Origin: Lachnospiraceae bacterium
Lineage (GTDB): Bacteria > Bacillota > Clostridia > Lachnospirales > Lachnospiraceae
Length of the DNA stretch: 64,000 nt
Direction: 5' to 3'
Assembly: GCA_902363445.1 (NCBI GenBank)
Contig: CABJAB010000004.1
Span: 62,001-126,000 of the forward strand
The notes below the pieces were generated by a model. It had not been told where the DNA came from. It did not search any database and saw nothing but the letters and a program-made list of their open reading frames with translations. Both the position numbers and the translations under genes were made by a program. Positions 8,747 to 16,375 of the stretch are shown piece after piece (the first letter of the stretch is position 1; each line of letters begins with the position of its first letter).

Positions 8747-9388
8747 CTACCGATGGCTGATAAATCCAATCTTATTAAGAGGCCAGATACGCAGCCACGC
8801 CTTGCCCACGATCTGGCTCCGCTTCACATTGGCCACCGCAGGATCCCTGCTGTCTGAGCTGTCGTTCCGGTTGTCGCCCATGACAAAATATTCATCTTCT
8901 CCGAGGGTGATGGGCTGTGCCGCTCTTTTCGCGTCCTGGATGGGCTCCAGGCCGTAATCCTCTTCCAGTATCTCACCATTGATATAAATATCGCTGCCGA
9001 TGATCTGCACCGTCTCGCCGGGCAGGCCGATCACACGTTTGATATAAAAGGTGTCCTTTTTATGAGTGAACCGAAAAACCACAATGTCAAATCTCTCCGG
9101 CTCGTGAAACCGGTAGCTGAGTTTCTCAAGGATCAGATTGTCGCCGTCACTCAGCGTATCATACATAGAATTGCCTGATACCCTCGTCCGCTGCCCGACA
9201 AAAGTAATAATCAAAAAAGTGATGCCGAAAACGATAGCCGCGTAGATCAGCAGATTTATGATATCCCGCAGCACATTCTTTTCTTCCTTCTTCGCCTTCC
9301 GCTTTTCTTCTCTTTCTTTTTCCTGGTCAAGGGCTTTCAGGGTCTCTTCAAGCTTCTCGTCTTCCCAGTCCTGTCTGTTCTCTTCCAT
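8747..9388 (-). CDS. lepB: signal peptidase I (first copy)
   Basis: A membrane-anchored serine peptidase that removes signal peptides from exported proteins. The N-terminus is a highly charged cytosolic Glu/Lys helix of about 44 residues. One transmembrane segment follows (NLLIYAAIVFGITFLIITF). The catalytic Ser lies in SGNSMYDTL and the general-base Lys in YIKRVIGLPGE, with the late box GDNRNDSSDSR. The 213-residue length is normal. A second signal peptidase gene lies on the other side of rbgA, so two are encoded within 2.1 kb. Confidence 0.96.
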   Translation of the reverse strand: MEENRQDWEDEKLEETLKALDQEKEREEKRKAKKEEKNVLRDIINLLIYAAIVFGITFLIITFVGQRTRVSGNSMYDTLSDGDNLILEKLSYRFHEPERFDIVVFRFTHKKDTFYIKRVIGLPGETVQIIGSDIYINGEILEEDYGLEPIQDAKRAAQPITLGEDEYFVMGDNRNDSSDSRDPAVANVKRSQIVGKAWLRIWPLNKIGFISHR

Positions 9389-9401
9389 AATGGATACCTG
9401 C

Positions 9402-10253
9402 CTAATCTGGAAGCTCGAGGGTAATCCTGCCCAGTCTTCCGCTTCTGAAATCTTCGATTACCATCCTGGCCGCTTTCCCATAGTCCAGCCCGCTGCCTTT
9501 AAGAAGACAGTTCCGCAGCCTTGCCACTTCTGCCAGGATCTCCGCCGGTCCTTTCCCGTATACTTCCTCCGGAAGCTGATAACGTTCCTTAAGCGCCTCC
9601 GGATACCGCGCGCTCAAATAATCCAGAAGCCTCATGGAGAGCTCATCGGTATTCAAGATATCATCTTTAATGGATCCCAGCATCGCCAGCTTGATCCCAA
9701 CCTCCTGGTCTTCAAATTTCGGCCACAGGATACCCGGCGTATCCAGGAGCTCCACATCCTTGCTGAGGCGAATCCACTGGTTTCCTCTTGTGACTCCCGG
9801 TTTATTTCCGGTCTTGGCACAGGCCCGCCCCGCGTATGAATTGATGAACGTGGACTTACCCACATTGGGGATTCCCACCACCATGGCCCTGACCGGACGA
9901 TTCTTAATGCCTCTGCGCCGGTCTCTCTCTATCTTTTCCCTGCACGCGGAAAGAATGGTTGCCTGAATGGGCTTCATATCCGCCCGTCTTCTGGCATCCA
10001 ACTGAACCACAGCACACCCCTTATCCTCAAAATATTTCTCCCACGCCTTATTGGCGCGGGCATCCGCCAAATCCGCCTTATTCAGGATGATCAGACGGGC
10101 TTTCTGACGCCCCAGCACATCGATATCCGGATTCCGGCTGGATAAGGGGGCCCTCGCGTCCAAAAGCTCAATCACCAAGTCCACAAGCTTTATATCTTCC
10201 TGCATGGCGCGCCTGGCCTTTGTCATATGTCCTGGATACCACTGAACCTGCAT
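9402..10253 (-). CDS. rbgA: ribosome biogenesis GTPase RbgA (YlqF)
   Basis: A circularly permuted GTPase required for late 50S ribosomal subunit assembly. The permuted order is visible: G4 motif NKADLAD near residue 59, then the P loop GIPNVGKSTF near 126, then DTPGILWPK near 174. The N-terminal QWYPGHMTKA is a family signature. The C-terminal 100 residues form the helical RNA-binding domain. The 283-residue length is normal. Its position between the ribosomal protein gene rplS and rnhB, with lepB on both sides, is typical of Firmicutes. Confidence 0.96.
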   Translation of the reverse strand: MQVQWYPGHMTKARRAMQEDIKLVDLVIELLDARAPLSSRNPDIDVLGRQKARLIILNKADLADARANKAWEKYFEDKGCAVVQLDARRRADMKPIQATILSACREKIERDRRRGIKNRPVRAMVVGIPNVGKSTFINSYAGRACAKTGNKPGVTRGNQWIRLSKDVELLDTPGILWPKFEDQEVGIKLAMLGSIKDDILNTDELSMRLLDYLSARYPEALKERYQLPEEVYGKGPAEILAEVARLRNCLLKGSGLDYGKAARMVIEDFRSGRLGRITLELPD

Positions 10254-10305
10254 ATTATTTCCTCTGTCCTATCTGTTTATTTCCGGCGGTCTTCCTTCAA
10301 AATTT

Positions 10306-10866
10306 TCATTTTATGAATCCAAACCGGCTGAACGGAGACATCCTGAGCCAGAGCTTTCCTTTGATCTGACTGATATGGACATTCCCCACATTTGCAAAAC
10401 GGCTGTCCTCGCTGGTTTCCGGATTGTCTCCCAGGACAAAATACTCGTCCTTCTTAAGCTCTACGGCTGTCTCAGCCAGTCCCGGCAGCGCGATGGTTCC
10501 CACCTTTTCTCCCAGATCCGCCTCTTTTCCATTGACATACAGCTTTCCGCCCTGAATCTGCACGGTCTCTCCCGGAAGCCCTACAATCCGCTTGATATAG
10601 GTCTTCGTGTCATCCCCCATGTTCTGAAAAGCCACCACGTCCATCCGCTTCGGCTTTGTGAAATTATACCACAGTTTATCCAGTAAAACAACATCTCCGG
10701 TCTGCAGGGTCGGCTCCATAGAGCGTCCGGACATGGTGATCTTCGTCCCGAACATCATCACGACAAATAAAGCCAGTGTGATCACTGCCACGATGTCCAC
10801 GCCCCAGCTCAAAAGCGTTTTCAGCCTGCCCTGCCCCGCTCCATTATCCTGATAGTACGAACGCAA
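10306..10866 (-). CDS. lepB: signal peptidase I (second copy)
   Basis: Second type I signal peptidase of the cluster. The transmembrane helix (VDIVAVITLALFVVMMFG) precedes the catalytic Ser in SGRSMEPTL and the Lys in YIKRIVGLPGE; the late box reads GDNPETSEDSR. The chosen TTG start at 10866 has GGAGGG eight bases upstream and gives 186 residues, close to the Bacillus SipS length. The frame continues upstream to an ATG at 10905 and a TTG at 10968, neither with a convincing ribosome binding site. It is about 45% identical by eye to the first copy in the catalytic core, so the two are paralogues. Confidence 0.92.
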   Translation of the reverse strand: MRSYYQDNGAGQGRLKTLLSWGVDIVAVITLALFVVMMFGTKITMSGRSMEPTLQTGDVVLLDKLWYNFTKPKRMDVVAFQNMGDDTKTYIKRIVGLPGETVQIQGGKLYVNGKEADLGEKVGTIALPGLAETAVELKKDEYFVLGDNPETSEDSRFANVGNVHISQIKGKLWLRMSPFSRFGFIK

Positions 10867-10993
10867 TGCAAAATCCCTCCGTGCGTTTTTCTGCAAAACT
10901 CCCATGAGAAATAATTTTTCCGAAAAAGCAGGAAAAGGGACAAGATACGAAAGTATTTGTCCCCTCAAAGTCCCATGATGATATTATTTCCAA

Positions 10994-11341
10994 TCAGCGA
11001 ACCAGCTCTTTAACCTTGGCTGCCTTACCTACTCTGTCTCTTAAGTAGAACAGCTTAGCCCTTCTTACTTTACCTCTTCTGATAACTTCAATCTTCTCTA
11101 CGAAGGGAGAATGTACCGGCCACGTTTTCTCTACGCCGATACCGTTGGAATTCTTTCTCACGGTAAAGGTTTCTTTTGAACCGCCGTTCTGCCTCTTGAT
11201 CACGGTTCCCTCAAAAACCTGGATTCTCTCGCGGGCGCCCTCTTTGATCTTATTGTATACCTTTACGGTATCGCCTACGCGAAAAGCATCTACAGACTCT
11301 TTCATCTGGCCTGCCTCAATGGATCTGATAATGTCGTTCAT
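10994..11341 (-). CDS. rplS: 50S ribosomal protein L19
   Basis: A 115-residue ribosomal protein located at the 30S-50S interface. The N-terminal [12 protein letters not shown], the [20 protein letters not shown] block and the C-terminal [16 protein letters not shown] are all diagnostic. The start follows AAGGAGGTCGCAA. It lies downstream of trmD with an 87-base gap, as in most bacteria. Confidence 0.98.
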   Translation of the reverse strand: MNDIIRSIEAGQMKESVDAFRVGDTVKVYNKIKEGARERIQVFEGTVIKRQNGGSKETFTVRKNSNGIGVEKTWPVHSPFVEKIEVIRRGKVRRAKLFYLRDRVGKAAKVKELVR

Positions 11342-11428
11342 TTGCGACCTCCTTATGATTGTTGGATGTTCTTAATACGCGTCGGTAACAGAGGACCATC
11401 TCTTATCTTTCACAACTGTTGCATTTTA

Positions 11429-12169
11429 TCATATTTTCGCCTGAAAATCAAGCGTTTTCAGCAGCTCTTTTTCTTTTTCACTCAAATCCGCGAAAGGCAG
11501 CAAATCCGGGCGGAATTTCGCCGTGCGGACTACGGACTGCTCTCTGCGCCATTTGTCTACGTTTCCGTGATGGCCGGAAAGCAGCACTTCCGGCACTCTC
11601 TTTTCCATGAACACCTCCGGCCTGGTATACTGGGGATATTCCAGAAGACTGTCGTGAAACGTCTCAAATTCCGCCGATACATCGTTGCTCAGAACCCCGG
11701 GCACCAGCCTGGAAATGCAGTCGATCATGACCATGGCAGGCAGCTCTCCTCCCGTCAGCACATAATCTCCAATGGAGACGTAATCGGTGACAATAAGCTC
11801 CAGCACCCGTTCGTCTATGCCTTCATAATGGCCGCATAAGAACACCAGGTCCTCTTCCTTCGCATATTCCTCCGCCAGGGACTGGCTGAATACCCGCCCC
11901 TGGGGCGTAAGATAGATAACCCTCGGCCGCTTCCCCAGCCTGTCCGAAAGAGCCTGATAGGCCCCATACACCGGGCCCGGCTGCATCACCATGCCGGCTC
12001 CGCCTCCATAGGGATAATCATCCACCCGCATATGCTTATTTTCCGCATAATCCCGGATATCAATGGCCTCAATATGGAGAAGTCCCTTTTCCTCAGCCCT
12101 CCCGATGATGCTGGTATGCAGACCATTAAGGACCATCTGGGGAAACAGTGTCAATACGTGATAATTCAT
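11429..12169 (-). CDS. trmD: tRNA (guanine-N1)-methyltransferase TrmD
   Basis: Methylates G37 of tRNAs with a G at position 36, preventing frameshifting. The knotted SPOUT-fold motifs are present: LCGHYEGIDERV near residue 112 and YVLTGGELPAMVMID near residue 138, with the N-terminal LTLFPQM. The 246-residue length is normal. In most bacteria the gene follows rimM directly; here the gap is 583 bases and is filled by copies of the LR and SR repeats. Confidence 0.97.
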   Translation of the reverse strand: MNYHVLTLFPQMVLNGLHTSIIGRAEEKGLLHIEAIDIRDYAENKHMRVDDYPYGGGAGMVMQPGPVYGAYQALSDRLGKRPRVIYLTPQGRVFSQSLAEEYAKEEDLVFLCGHYEGIDERVLELIVTDYVSIGDYVLTGGELPAMVMIDCISRLVPGVLSNDVSAEFETFHDSLLEYPQYTRPEVFMEKRVPEVLLSGHHGNVDKWRREQSVVRTAKFRPDLLPFADLSEKEKELLKTLDFQAKI

Positions 12170-12204
12170 GGTATTTCTCCTACATCTCTAACTAATCCTA
12201 AGGG

Positions 12205-12686
12205 TATACCTTGTAATACCTTTCAAATAAGTTTTTTCTGTCTGAATTACAAGGCAAGAGGAAATCCGATTCCATCCAGGCGGCTCGCTGGCAGCCATAA
12301 CCCGCAGCCTTTAGGCGCGCGGGCTGTGTGGATATCCAATCCTTTTATGGAATCAAAGGAAGGGAAGTCATCCAGAATGGTGCGGTAGGGAGGGGACCGG
12401 CAGAAAGATTCCGGGCTGGCCTAAAGGTGAGCGCCGCAGGGCAGCGGCCGGTGTTCCCTAAACGGAGGGAGACAGAAACGGAAATACCGATTCCGTTTCT
12501 GAGCGAACAGGAGACGAAAAATCATCCGGATTTTCCGTTGACATGTGAGCGGTACTCCTGGAGCGGGGATAAAACGGCCCCTGCATCGCCAGCGAACCGA
12601 AATCGTGACGGTCCGGAACTTCTGCCGATGTCAGTCTGGAGCCTGATCGGAGCTTACTAAAAATGATTCCAAAAAGTATTTTGTAT
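12205..12686 (+). repeat. long structured interspersed repeat, copy LR-B
   Basis: Second LR copy, inserted between trmD and rimM and oriented against the operon. Its 5' module is the shortest of the three: the shared GAGGAAATCCGATTCC start is followed almost at once by CCCGCAGCC-TTTA-GGC-GCGCGGG, so the variable hairpin domain is missing. The 3' module aligns with copy A without gaps for more than 300 bases at roughly 85-90% identity by eye. It keeps the perfect stem CAGAAACGGAA / TTCCGTTTCTG. It is followed immediately by an SR copy (12688-12749). Confidence 0.85.
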
Positions 12687-12687
12687 C

Positions 12688-12749
12688 ATACCCAAGGGTA
12701 TCCCTTAATTTATGCCCTCCGGGCGGGCGCACTTCGTGCGGCAAGGTAT
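12688..12749 (-). repeat. short hairpin repeat SR-B
   Basis: Read on the minus strand it begins ATACCTTGCCGCAC and carries three small hairpins: GCAC-GAA-GTGC, GCCC-GGA-GGGC and AAGGG-nn-CCCTT, ending GGGTAT. It lies at the 3' border of LR-B and 4 bases from the rimM stop codon. Related copies are at 21150, 22502, 23754, 34129 (truncated) and 34893. Confidence 0.8.
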
Positions 12750-12752
12750 GAC

Positions 12753-13265
12753 TTATAAATCCAGAAGTCCGTCCATCACATGGACTAGGATCTCGCCTTT
12801 TTCCAGATTCACATTGAGGACACACTCATCGATCACGGGAAGCAGCAGTTCCTTTCCGGTTTCCATCGTCACCTCATAGACGTCATTGGCTCCCGTCTGC
12901 AGCACATCCTTAAGAACTCCCAGCGTACCGCCTTCGTCGGTCACCACTGGCAGGCCGATGAGATCAGCGATAAAGTATTCCCCTTCCTGCAGGGGAACCG
13001 CGTTCTCCCTTGTCACCCAAAGCTCCGCGCCTTTATATTTTTCCACATCATTGATATCGTCGATCCCCTTGAATTTAAGGAGCACGAACTGCTTGAAAAA
13101 TTTAACGTGCTCTATCTCCAGTTCCCTGGTCTCCCGCTTTGCCTCCAGAATCACCTGCTTTAACACCAGAAAACGTGACACATCATCCGTCGTAGGAAAC
13201 ACCTTCACCTCGCCGCGGATTCCGTGGGTGGATGAAATCACTCCTACCCGAAACCTTGATACCAT
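12753..13265 (-). CDS. rimM: 16S rRNA processing protein RimM
   Basis: A 170-residue assembly factor that binds ribosomal protein S19 and matures the 30S head. The N-terminal domain shows the hallmark [12 protein letters not shown]. The C-terminal PRC-barrel domain contains [12 protein letters not shown] and a conserved LLPVIDECV strand. The start at 13265 has GGAGGG close upstream. It belongs to the rpsP-khpA-rimM-trmD operon. The SR repeat begins almost at its stop codon. Confidence 0.96.
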   Translation of the reverse strand: MVSRFRVGVISSTHGIRGEVKVFPTTDDVSRFLVLKQVILEAKRETRELEIEHVKFFKQFVLLKFKGIDDINDVEKYKGAELWVTRENAVPLQEGEYFIADLIGLPVVTDEGGTLGVLKDVLQTGANDVYEVTMETGKELLLPVIDECVLNVNLEKGEILVHVMDGLLDL

Positions 13266-13373
13266 AAATCCCTCCTGAATAACGGACAGCAGACACAGCG
13301 CAGGACGCCTTAAACTTGAAAATACCAGCGGCCGCCTCAGAATAATCTGCGGCAGCCGCTTCTGTCTGCTTCT

Positions 13374-13601
13374 TTACTGAATTTCCAGAACTGCTTTTTT
13401 GTCTTCTCTGGAGGCCGCCGCTTTCACTACACAGCGAATCGCTTTTGCGATTCTGCCCTGCTTGCCGATCACCTTGCCCATATCAGACGGGTCAACGGTC
13501 AGCTCAAGTACGGTTTCCTTGCCGTCTTCCTTTTCCGTAACGGAAACGGAGTCCGGATTATCCACCAGAGCTTTCGCAATCACTTCTACTAATTCTTTCA
13601 T
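13374..13601 (-). CDS. khpA: KH-domain RNA-binding protein KhpA (YlqC)
   Basis: A single KH-domain protein of 75 residues with the GxxG loop in GKVIGKQGR. In Gram-positive bacteria KhpA pairs with KhpB/Jag, binds RNA and influences cell elongation; that role is inferred here. The start at 13601 (MKELVEVIA) has GGAGG seven bases upstream; an ATG two codons earlier lies too close to that site. It sits between rpsP and rimM, the standard location. Confidence 0.94.
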   Translation of the reverse strand: MKELVEVIAKALVDNPDSVSVTEKEDGKETVLELTVDPSDMGKVIGKQGRIAKAIRCVVKAAASREDKKAVLEIQ

Positions 13602-13621
13602 CGCCATACCTCCAGTACGGA

Positions 13622-13867
13622 TTATTTCTCAATACCGGCGATCTTCAGAAGCTTTGCAACGGTATCAGTAGGCTGCGCGCCTGTGGATAACCACTTCTTT
13701 GCTAACTCCTCGTCGATTTTGATTACGCTGGGGTCCTTAGTAGGGTCATAGTATCCGATTTCCTCAATAAATCTGCCATCTCTGGGAGATCTGGAATCTG
13801 CAACGATCACTCTATAAAAAGGTGCCTTTTTCTGACCCATTCTCTTTAATCTCATCTTTACTGCCAT
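13622..13867 (-). CDS. rpsP: 30S ribosomal protein S16
   Basis: An 81-residue ribosomal protein with the unmistakable start [20 protein letters not shown] and the [13 protein letters not shown] block. The start follows GGAGGTGAATTCAC. It lies 33 bases after ffh, continuing the ylxM-ffh-rpsP-khpA-rimM operon. Confidence 0.98.
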   Translation of the reverse strand: MAVKMRLKRMGQKKAPFYRVIVADSRSPRDGRFIEEIGYYDPTKDPSVIKIDEELAKKWLSTGAQPTDTVAKLLKIAGIEK

Positions 13868-13900
13868 GTGAATTCACCTCCTTGGAATAGTATTAATTTA

Positions 13901-15238
13901 TTAAAAAGGAAGTTTAAACCTGCCTTTTTTTCCTGCTTTACCCATCATGCCGGACATCTGCTTCATCATCTTCCTGCTCTGTTCATGCTGCTTCATGAGC
14001 CGGTTGACTTCCGCGATATCCACGCCCGCCCCGGCCGCAATCCTTTTTTTTCTGGAAGGATTTATGATGTCCGGATTGGAGCGCTCCGCCAGCGTCATGG
14101 AATAGATGATGGATTTCGTCCTGTCCATGGCCAATTCGTCGATGTCCACATTCTTCATCTTGCTTCCCATGCCGGGAAGCATGTTCAGCATATCGCCGAT
14201 GCCGCCCATCTTCTTGATCTGATCCAGCTGCTCCAGATAATCGTTGAAGTCAAACTCCGCCTTCTTCATCTTCTGTTCCAGCTTTTTCGCCTGGCTTTCA
14301 TCAAACTGGGCCTCTGCCTTCTCGATCAGGGTCAGCACATCTCCCATGCCGAGAATCCTGGAAGCCATGCGGTCCGGATAAAACTGCTCCAGATCCGAAA
14401 GCTTTTCTCCCATGCCCACAAACAAAATCGGCTTGCCGGTCACTGCCCGGATGGAAAGGGCTGCCCCGCCTCTGGTATCGCCGTCCAGCTTTGTAATGAT
14501 AACGCCGTCAATGCCGACTTTATCCTGGAACATGCTGGCCGCATTCACCGCATCCTGTCCGGTCATGGCGTCTACCACTAGGACCGTCTGGTCCACCTGG
14601 ACGCTTCCCTTTATCTCCTGAAGCTCCGCCATCATGTCTTCATCTATGTGAAGACGCCCGGCTGTATCCAAAATCACTATATTGTTATTGTTCTTCTCTG
14701 CGTGCTCAATGGCCGCCCTTGCGATATTGACGGGGTTATGCCTGTCGCCCATGGAAAACACGGGCACGCCCTGCTTTTCCCCATTCACCTGGAGCTGCTT
14801 CACCGCCGCCGGACGGTAAACGTCACACGCCACCAAAAGCGGTCTCTTGCCTTTTTCCTTCATCTTTCCGGCAATCTTCGCCGAGGTTGTGGTTTTGCCC
14901 GCGCCCTGAAGCCCCACCATCATGATGACCGTCATGGCGCTCCCGGCATTCAGCTTGAGCTCCGTAGTTTCAGAGCCCATAAGGGATACCATTTCCTCAT
15001 TTACGATCTTGATCACCATCTGGCCCGGGGTCAAACTGTTAAGCACATCCTGCCCGACCGCCCTGGCCTCTACGGATTTGATGAACTGTTTTACTACCTT
15101 AAAGCTGACATCGGCCTCCAAAAGGGCCATCTTGACCTCTTTAAGAGCCGCCTTGACATCGGCCTCGCTCAAACGCCCCTTGCCGCGCAGCTTCTTGAAT
15201 ACATTCTGCAATTTGTCGGATAAGCTTTCAAAAGCCAT
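13901..15238 (-). CDS. ffh: signal recognition particle protein Ffh
   Basis: The GTPase subunit of the signal recognition particle, which binds signal sequences of nascent membrane proteins and delivers them to FtsY. The helical N domain covers about residues 1-90. The G domain has the P loop GLQGAGKTTTSAKIAGK near 107, DTAGRLHIDE near 190 and TKLDGDTRGG near 247. The C-terminal methionine-rich M domain runs from about 325 and includes MGGIGDMLNMLPGMG and the RNA-binding SRKKRIAAGAG. The 445-residue length is normal. Confidence 0.98.
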   Translation of the reverse strand: MAFESLSDKLQNVFKKLRGKGRLSEADVKAALKEVKMALLEADVSFKVVKQFIKSVEARAVGQDVLNSLTPGQMVIKIVNEEMVSLMGSETTELKLNAGSAMTVIMMVGLQGAGKTTTSAKIAGKMKEKGKRPLLVACDVYRPAAVKQLQVNGEKQGVPVFSMGDRHNPVNIARAAIEHAEKNNNNIVILDTAGRLHIDEDMMAELQEIKGSVQVDQTVLVVDAMTGQDAVNAASMFQDKVGIDGVIITKLDGDTRGGAALSIRAVTGKPILFVGMGEKLSDLEQFYPDRMASRILGMGDVLTLIEKAEAQFDESQAKKLEQKMKKAEFDFNDYLEQLDQIKKMGGIGDMLNMLPGMGSKMKNVDIDELAMDRTKSIIYSMTLAERSNPDIINPSRKKRIAAGAGVDIAEVNRLMKQHEQSRKMMKQMSGMMGKAGKKGRFKLPF

Positions 15239-15280
15239 TCGTTCCCTCCGCTGCTGTCCAATCCCATCTATGTTCTGACT

Positions 15281-15622
15281 TCACAGCCGGCTGATCTCCT
15301 CTGATATCTCTTCTATCTTAAAAATCAGCTCTCTGTCCTCTGTCTTTCGGTATTCCTGGGCCAGACCGTGAATCTCTTTTACCTTTTCCCGGGTTTTCAG
15401 AAATTTTTCCACCAGTCCCAGCTTCTCTTCATATTCTTGTAAAATGCGGTTGCATCGTTTGATCAAATCATGGACGCCCTGTCTGGATATCCCCCGCTCT
15501 TCTGCCGCCTCGCTGTACGACAGATCATTGAACACGACATCTTCATAGACCCGTTTCTGGTGCTCTGTCAGGAGCTCTCCGTAAAAATCATATAAAAGCG
15601 TCTGCTCTACAATCTTTTCCAT
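15281..15622 (-). CDS. ylxM: YlxM-family putative DNA-binding protein
   Basis: A 113-residue helix-turn-helix protein of the YlxM/p13 family, which is almost always encoded directly before ffh. The N-terminal LYDFYGELLTEHQKRVYEDV and the sigma-70-region-4-like helix pair LSYSEAAEERGISRQGVHDL are clear; a coiled-coil tail follows. In streptococci YlxM modulates the signal recognition particle, and a similar role is inferred. It is the first gene after the promoter at 15694-15722. Confidence 0.94.
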   Translation of the reverse strand: MEKIVEQTLLYDFYGELLTEHQKRVYEDVVFNDLSYSEAAEERGISRQGVHDLIKRCNRILQEYEEKLGLVEKFLKTREKVKEIHGLAQEYRKTEDRELIFKIEEISEEISRL

Positions 15623-15693
15623 GATTTCCCTCGTCCGGCAGCCAAATATTCACGCGGATTCACATTACCCATCCAGAATCCGTCACCTTGTCT

Positions 15694-15722
15694 ATCATAC
15701 AAGAAGCGCTCCGTTCTGTCAA
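15694..15722 (-). promoter_or_regulatory. strong promoter of the ylxM-ffh-rpsP operon
   Basis: On the minus strand, TTGACA (15717-15722), a 17-base spacer and TATGAT (15694-15699) lie 72 bases upstream of ylxM. It is probably the main promoter of the whole translation and secretion block. Confidence 0.8.
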
Positions 15723-15803
15723 GTGTTTCTTCTTGACAAAAGAAAATTAGTTAATAGGATACATCTTTAACCAGAATTTTTCTATTGTATCTTGACAAAA
15801 GCA

Positions 15804-15838
15804 GGCAGGGAGATTATATATGATATCATCTCCCTGCC
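15804..15838 (-). terminator. intrinsic terminator after the Spo0A-C-like gene
   Basis: A perfect 11-base stem GGCAGGGAGAT / ATCTCCCTGCC. On the minus strand it is followed by a short TGCTTTTG tract, so termination may be partial. Confidence 0.6.
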
Positions 15839-15888
15839 CGCTTCATTCTTCTGCGCTTCTTCTTACATTAAGATATAAAAGGCGCTGG

Positions 15889-16209
15889 TCATTCATTTGT
15901 GATACAATCCGCCAAAGCTTCAATCAGCTCACGAGGATATATGAAAAACTCATGTTTCCCTCCCAAATGCTTTTCCAGCATCTTGATCCCTCCGCGCATT
16001 TGAAAAACGTCTCGAACCGTTCTCAAATTTTTCTCCAGTTTCTGGAGCTTTATCCCTTGTTCTTCTGCTACCGGAAGATATACTCTCTTCCTGATCTCAC
16101 ATAATCTCGTTTCGTCTTCCACTACTCGCTTGACACAAGAAACGAGACACGGATAACCCTTGTAGCTTTTCAAATAATGGACTTCCATCAATACCTCTTC
16201 CAAAGTCAT
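15889..16209 (-). CDS. stand-alone Spo0A C-terminal-like DNA-binding protein
   Basis: A 106-residue protein without a receiver domain. Its pattern resembles the Spo0A effector domain: an N-terminal helix pair (LMEVHYLKSYKGYPCL), a central IRKRVYLPVAEEQGIKLQKL, and a recognition region RTVRDVFQMRGG, then a final helix ELIEALADCI. Compare the true Spo0A in this window, which has [20 protein letters not shown] at the matching place. If the fold is right, it could bind 0A-like boxes without phosphorylation control. The start at 16209 (MTLEEV) has GGGGG nine bases upstream; an ATG three codons earlier touches the site. The family call rests on pattern only. Confidence 0.6.
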   Translation of the reverse strand: MTLEEVLMEVHYLKSYKGYPCLVSCVKRVVEDETRLCEIRKRVYLPVAEEQGIKLQKLEKNLRTVRDVFQMRGGIKMLEKHLGGKHEFFIYPRELIEALADCITNE

Positions 16210-16341
16210 TATGTCCATCCCCCTTGTAAATAAAACATTCTCTTATCTTATGTAGGTCACTAATTCCATAAATCTTTAAATCTATTTCATATGAAAACAA
16301 AAGGTAGTATTGTTTTAGTATTTAGTCATTTTTCTTGAAAG

Positions 16342-16363
16342 AAAAAGCGGTCAACCGCCTTTT
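16342..16363 (-). terminator. intrinsic terminator of the blaR1-like gene
   Basis: On the minus strand AAGGCGG-TTGA-CCGCTTTTTC: a short GC stem followed by T residues, 12 bases after the stop codon. Confidence 0.75.
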
Positions 16364-16375
16364 CCCATAAAAACA

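Noticed and set aside
12631..12825. ORF of 64 codons at the end of LR-B
   Set aside because: It is the antisense reading of SR-B and the rimM end; no ribosome binding site and no independent support.
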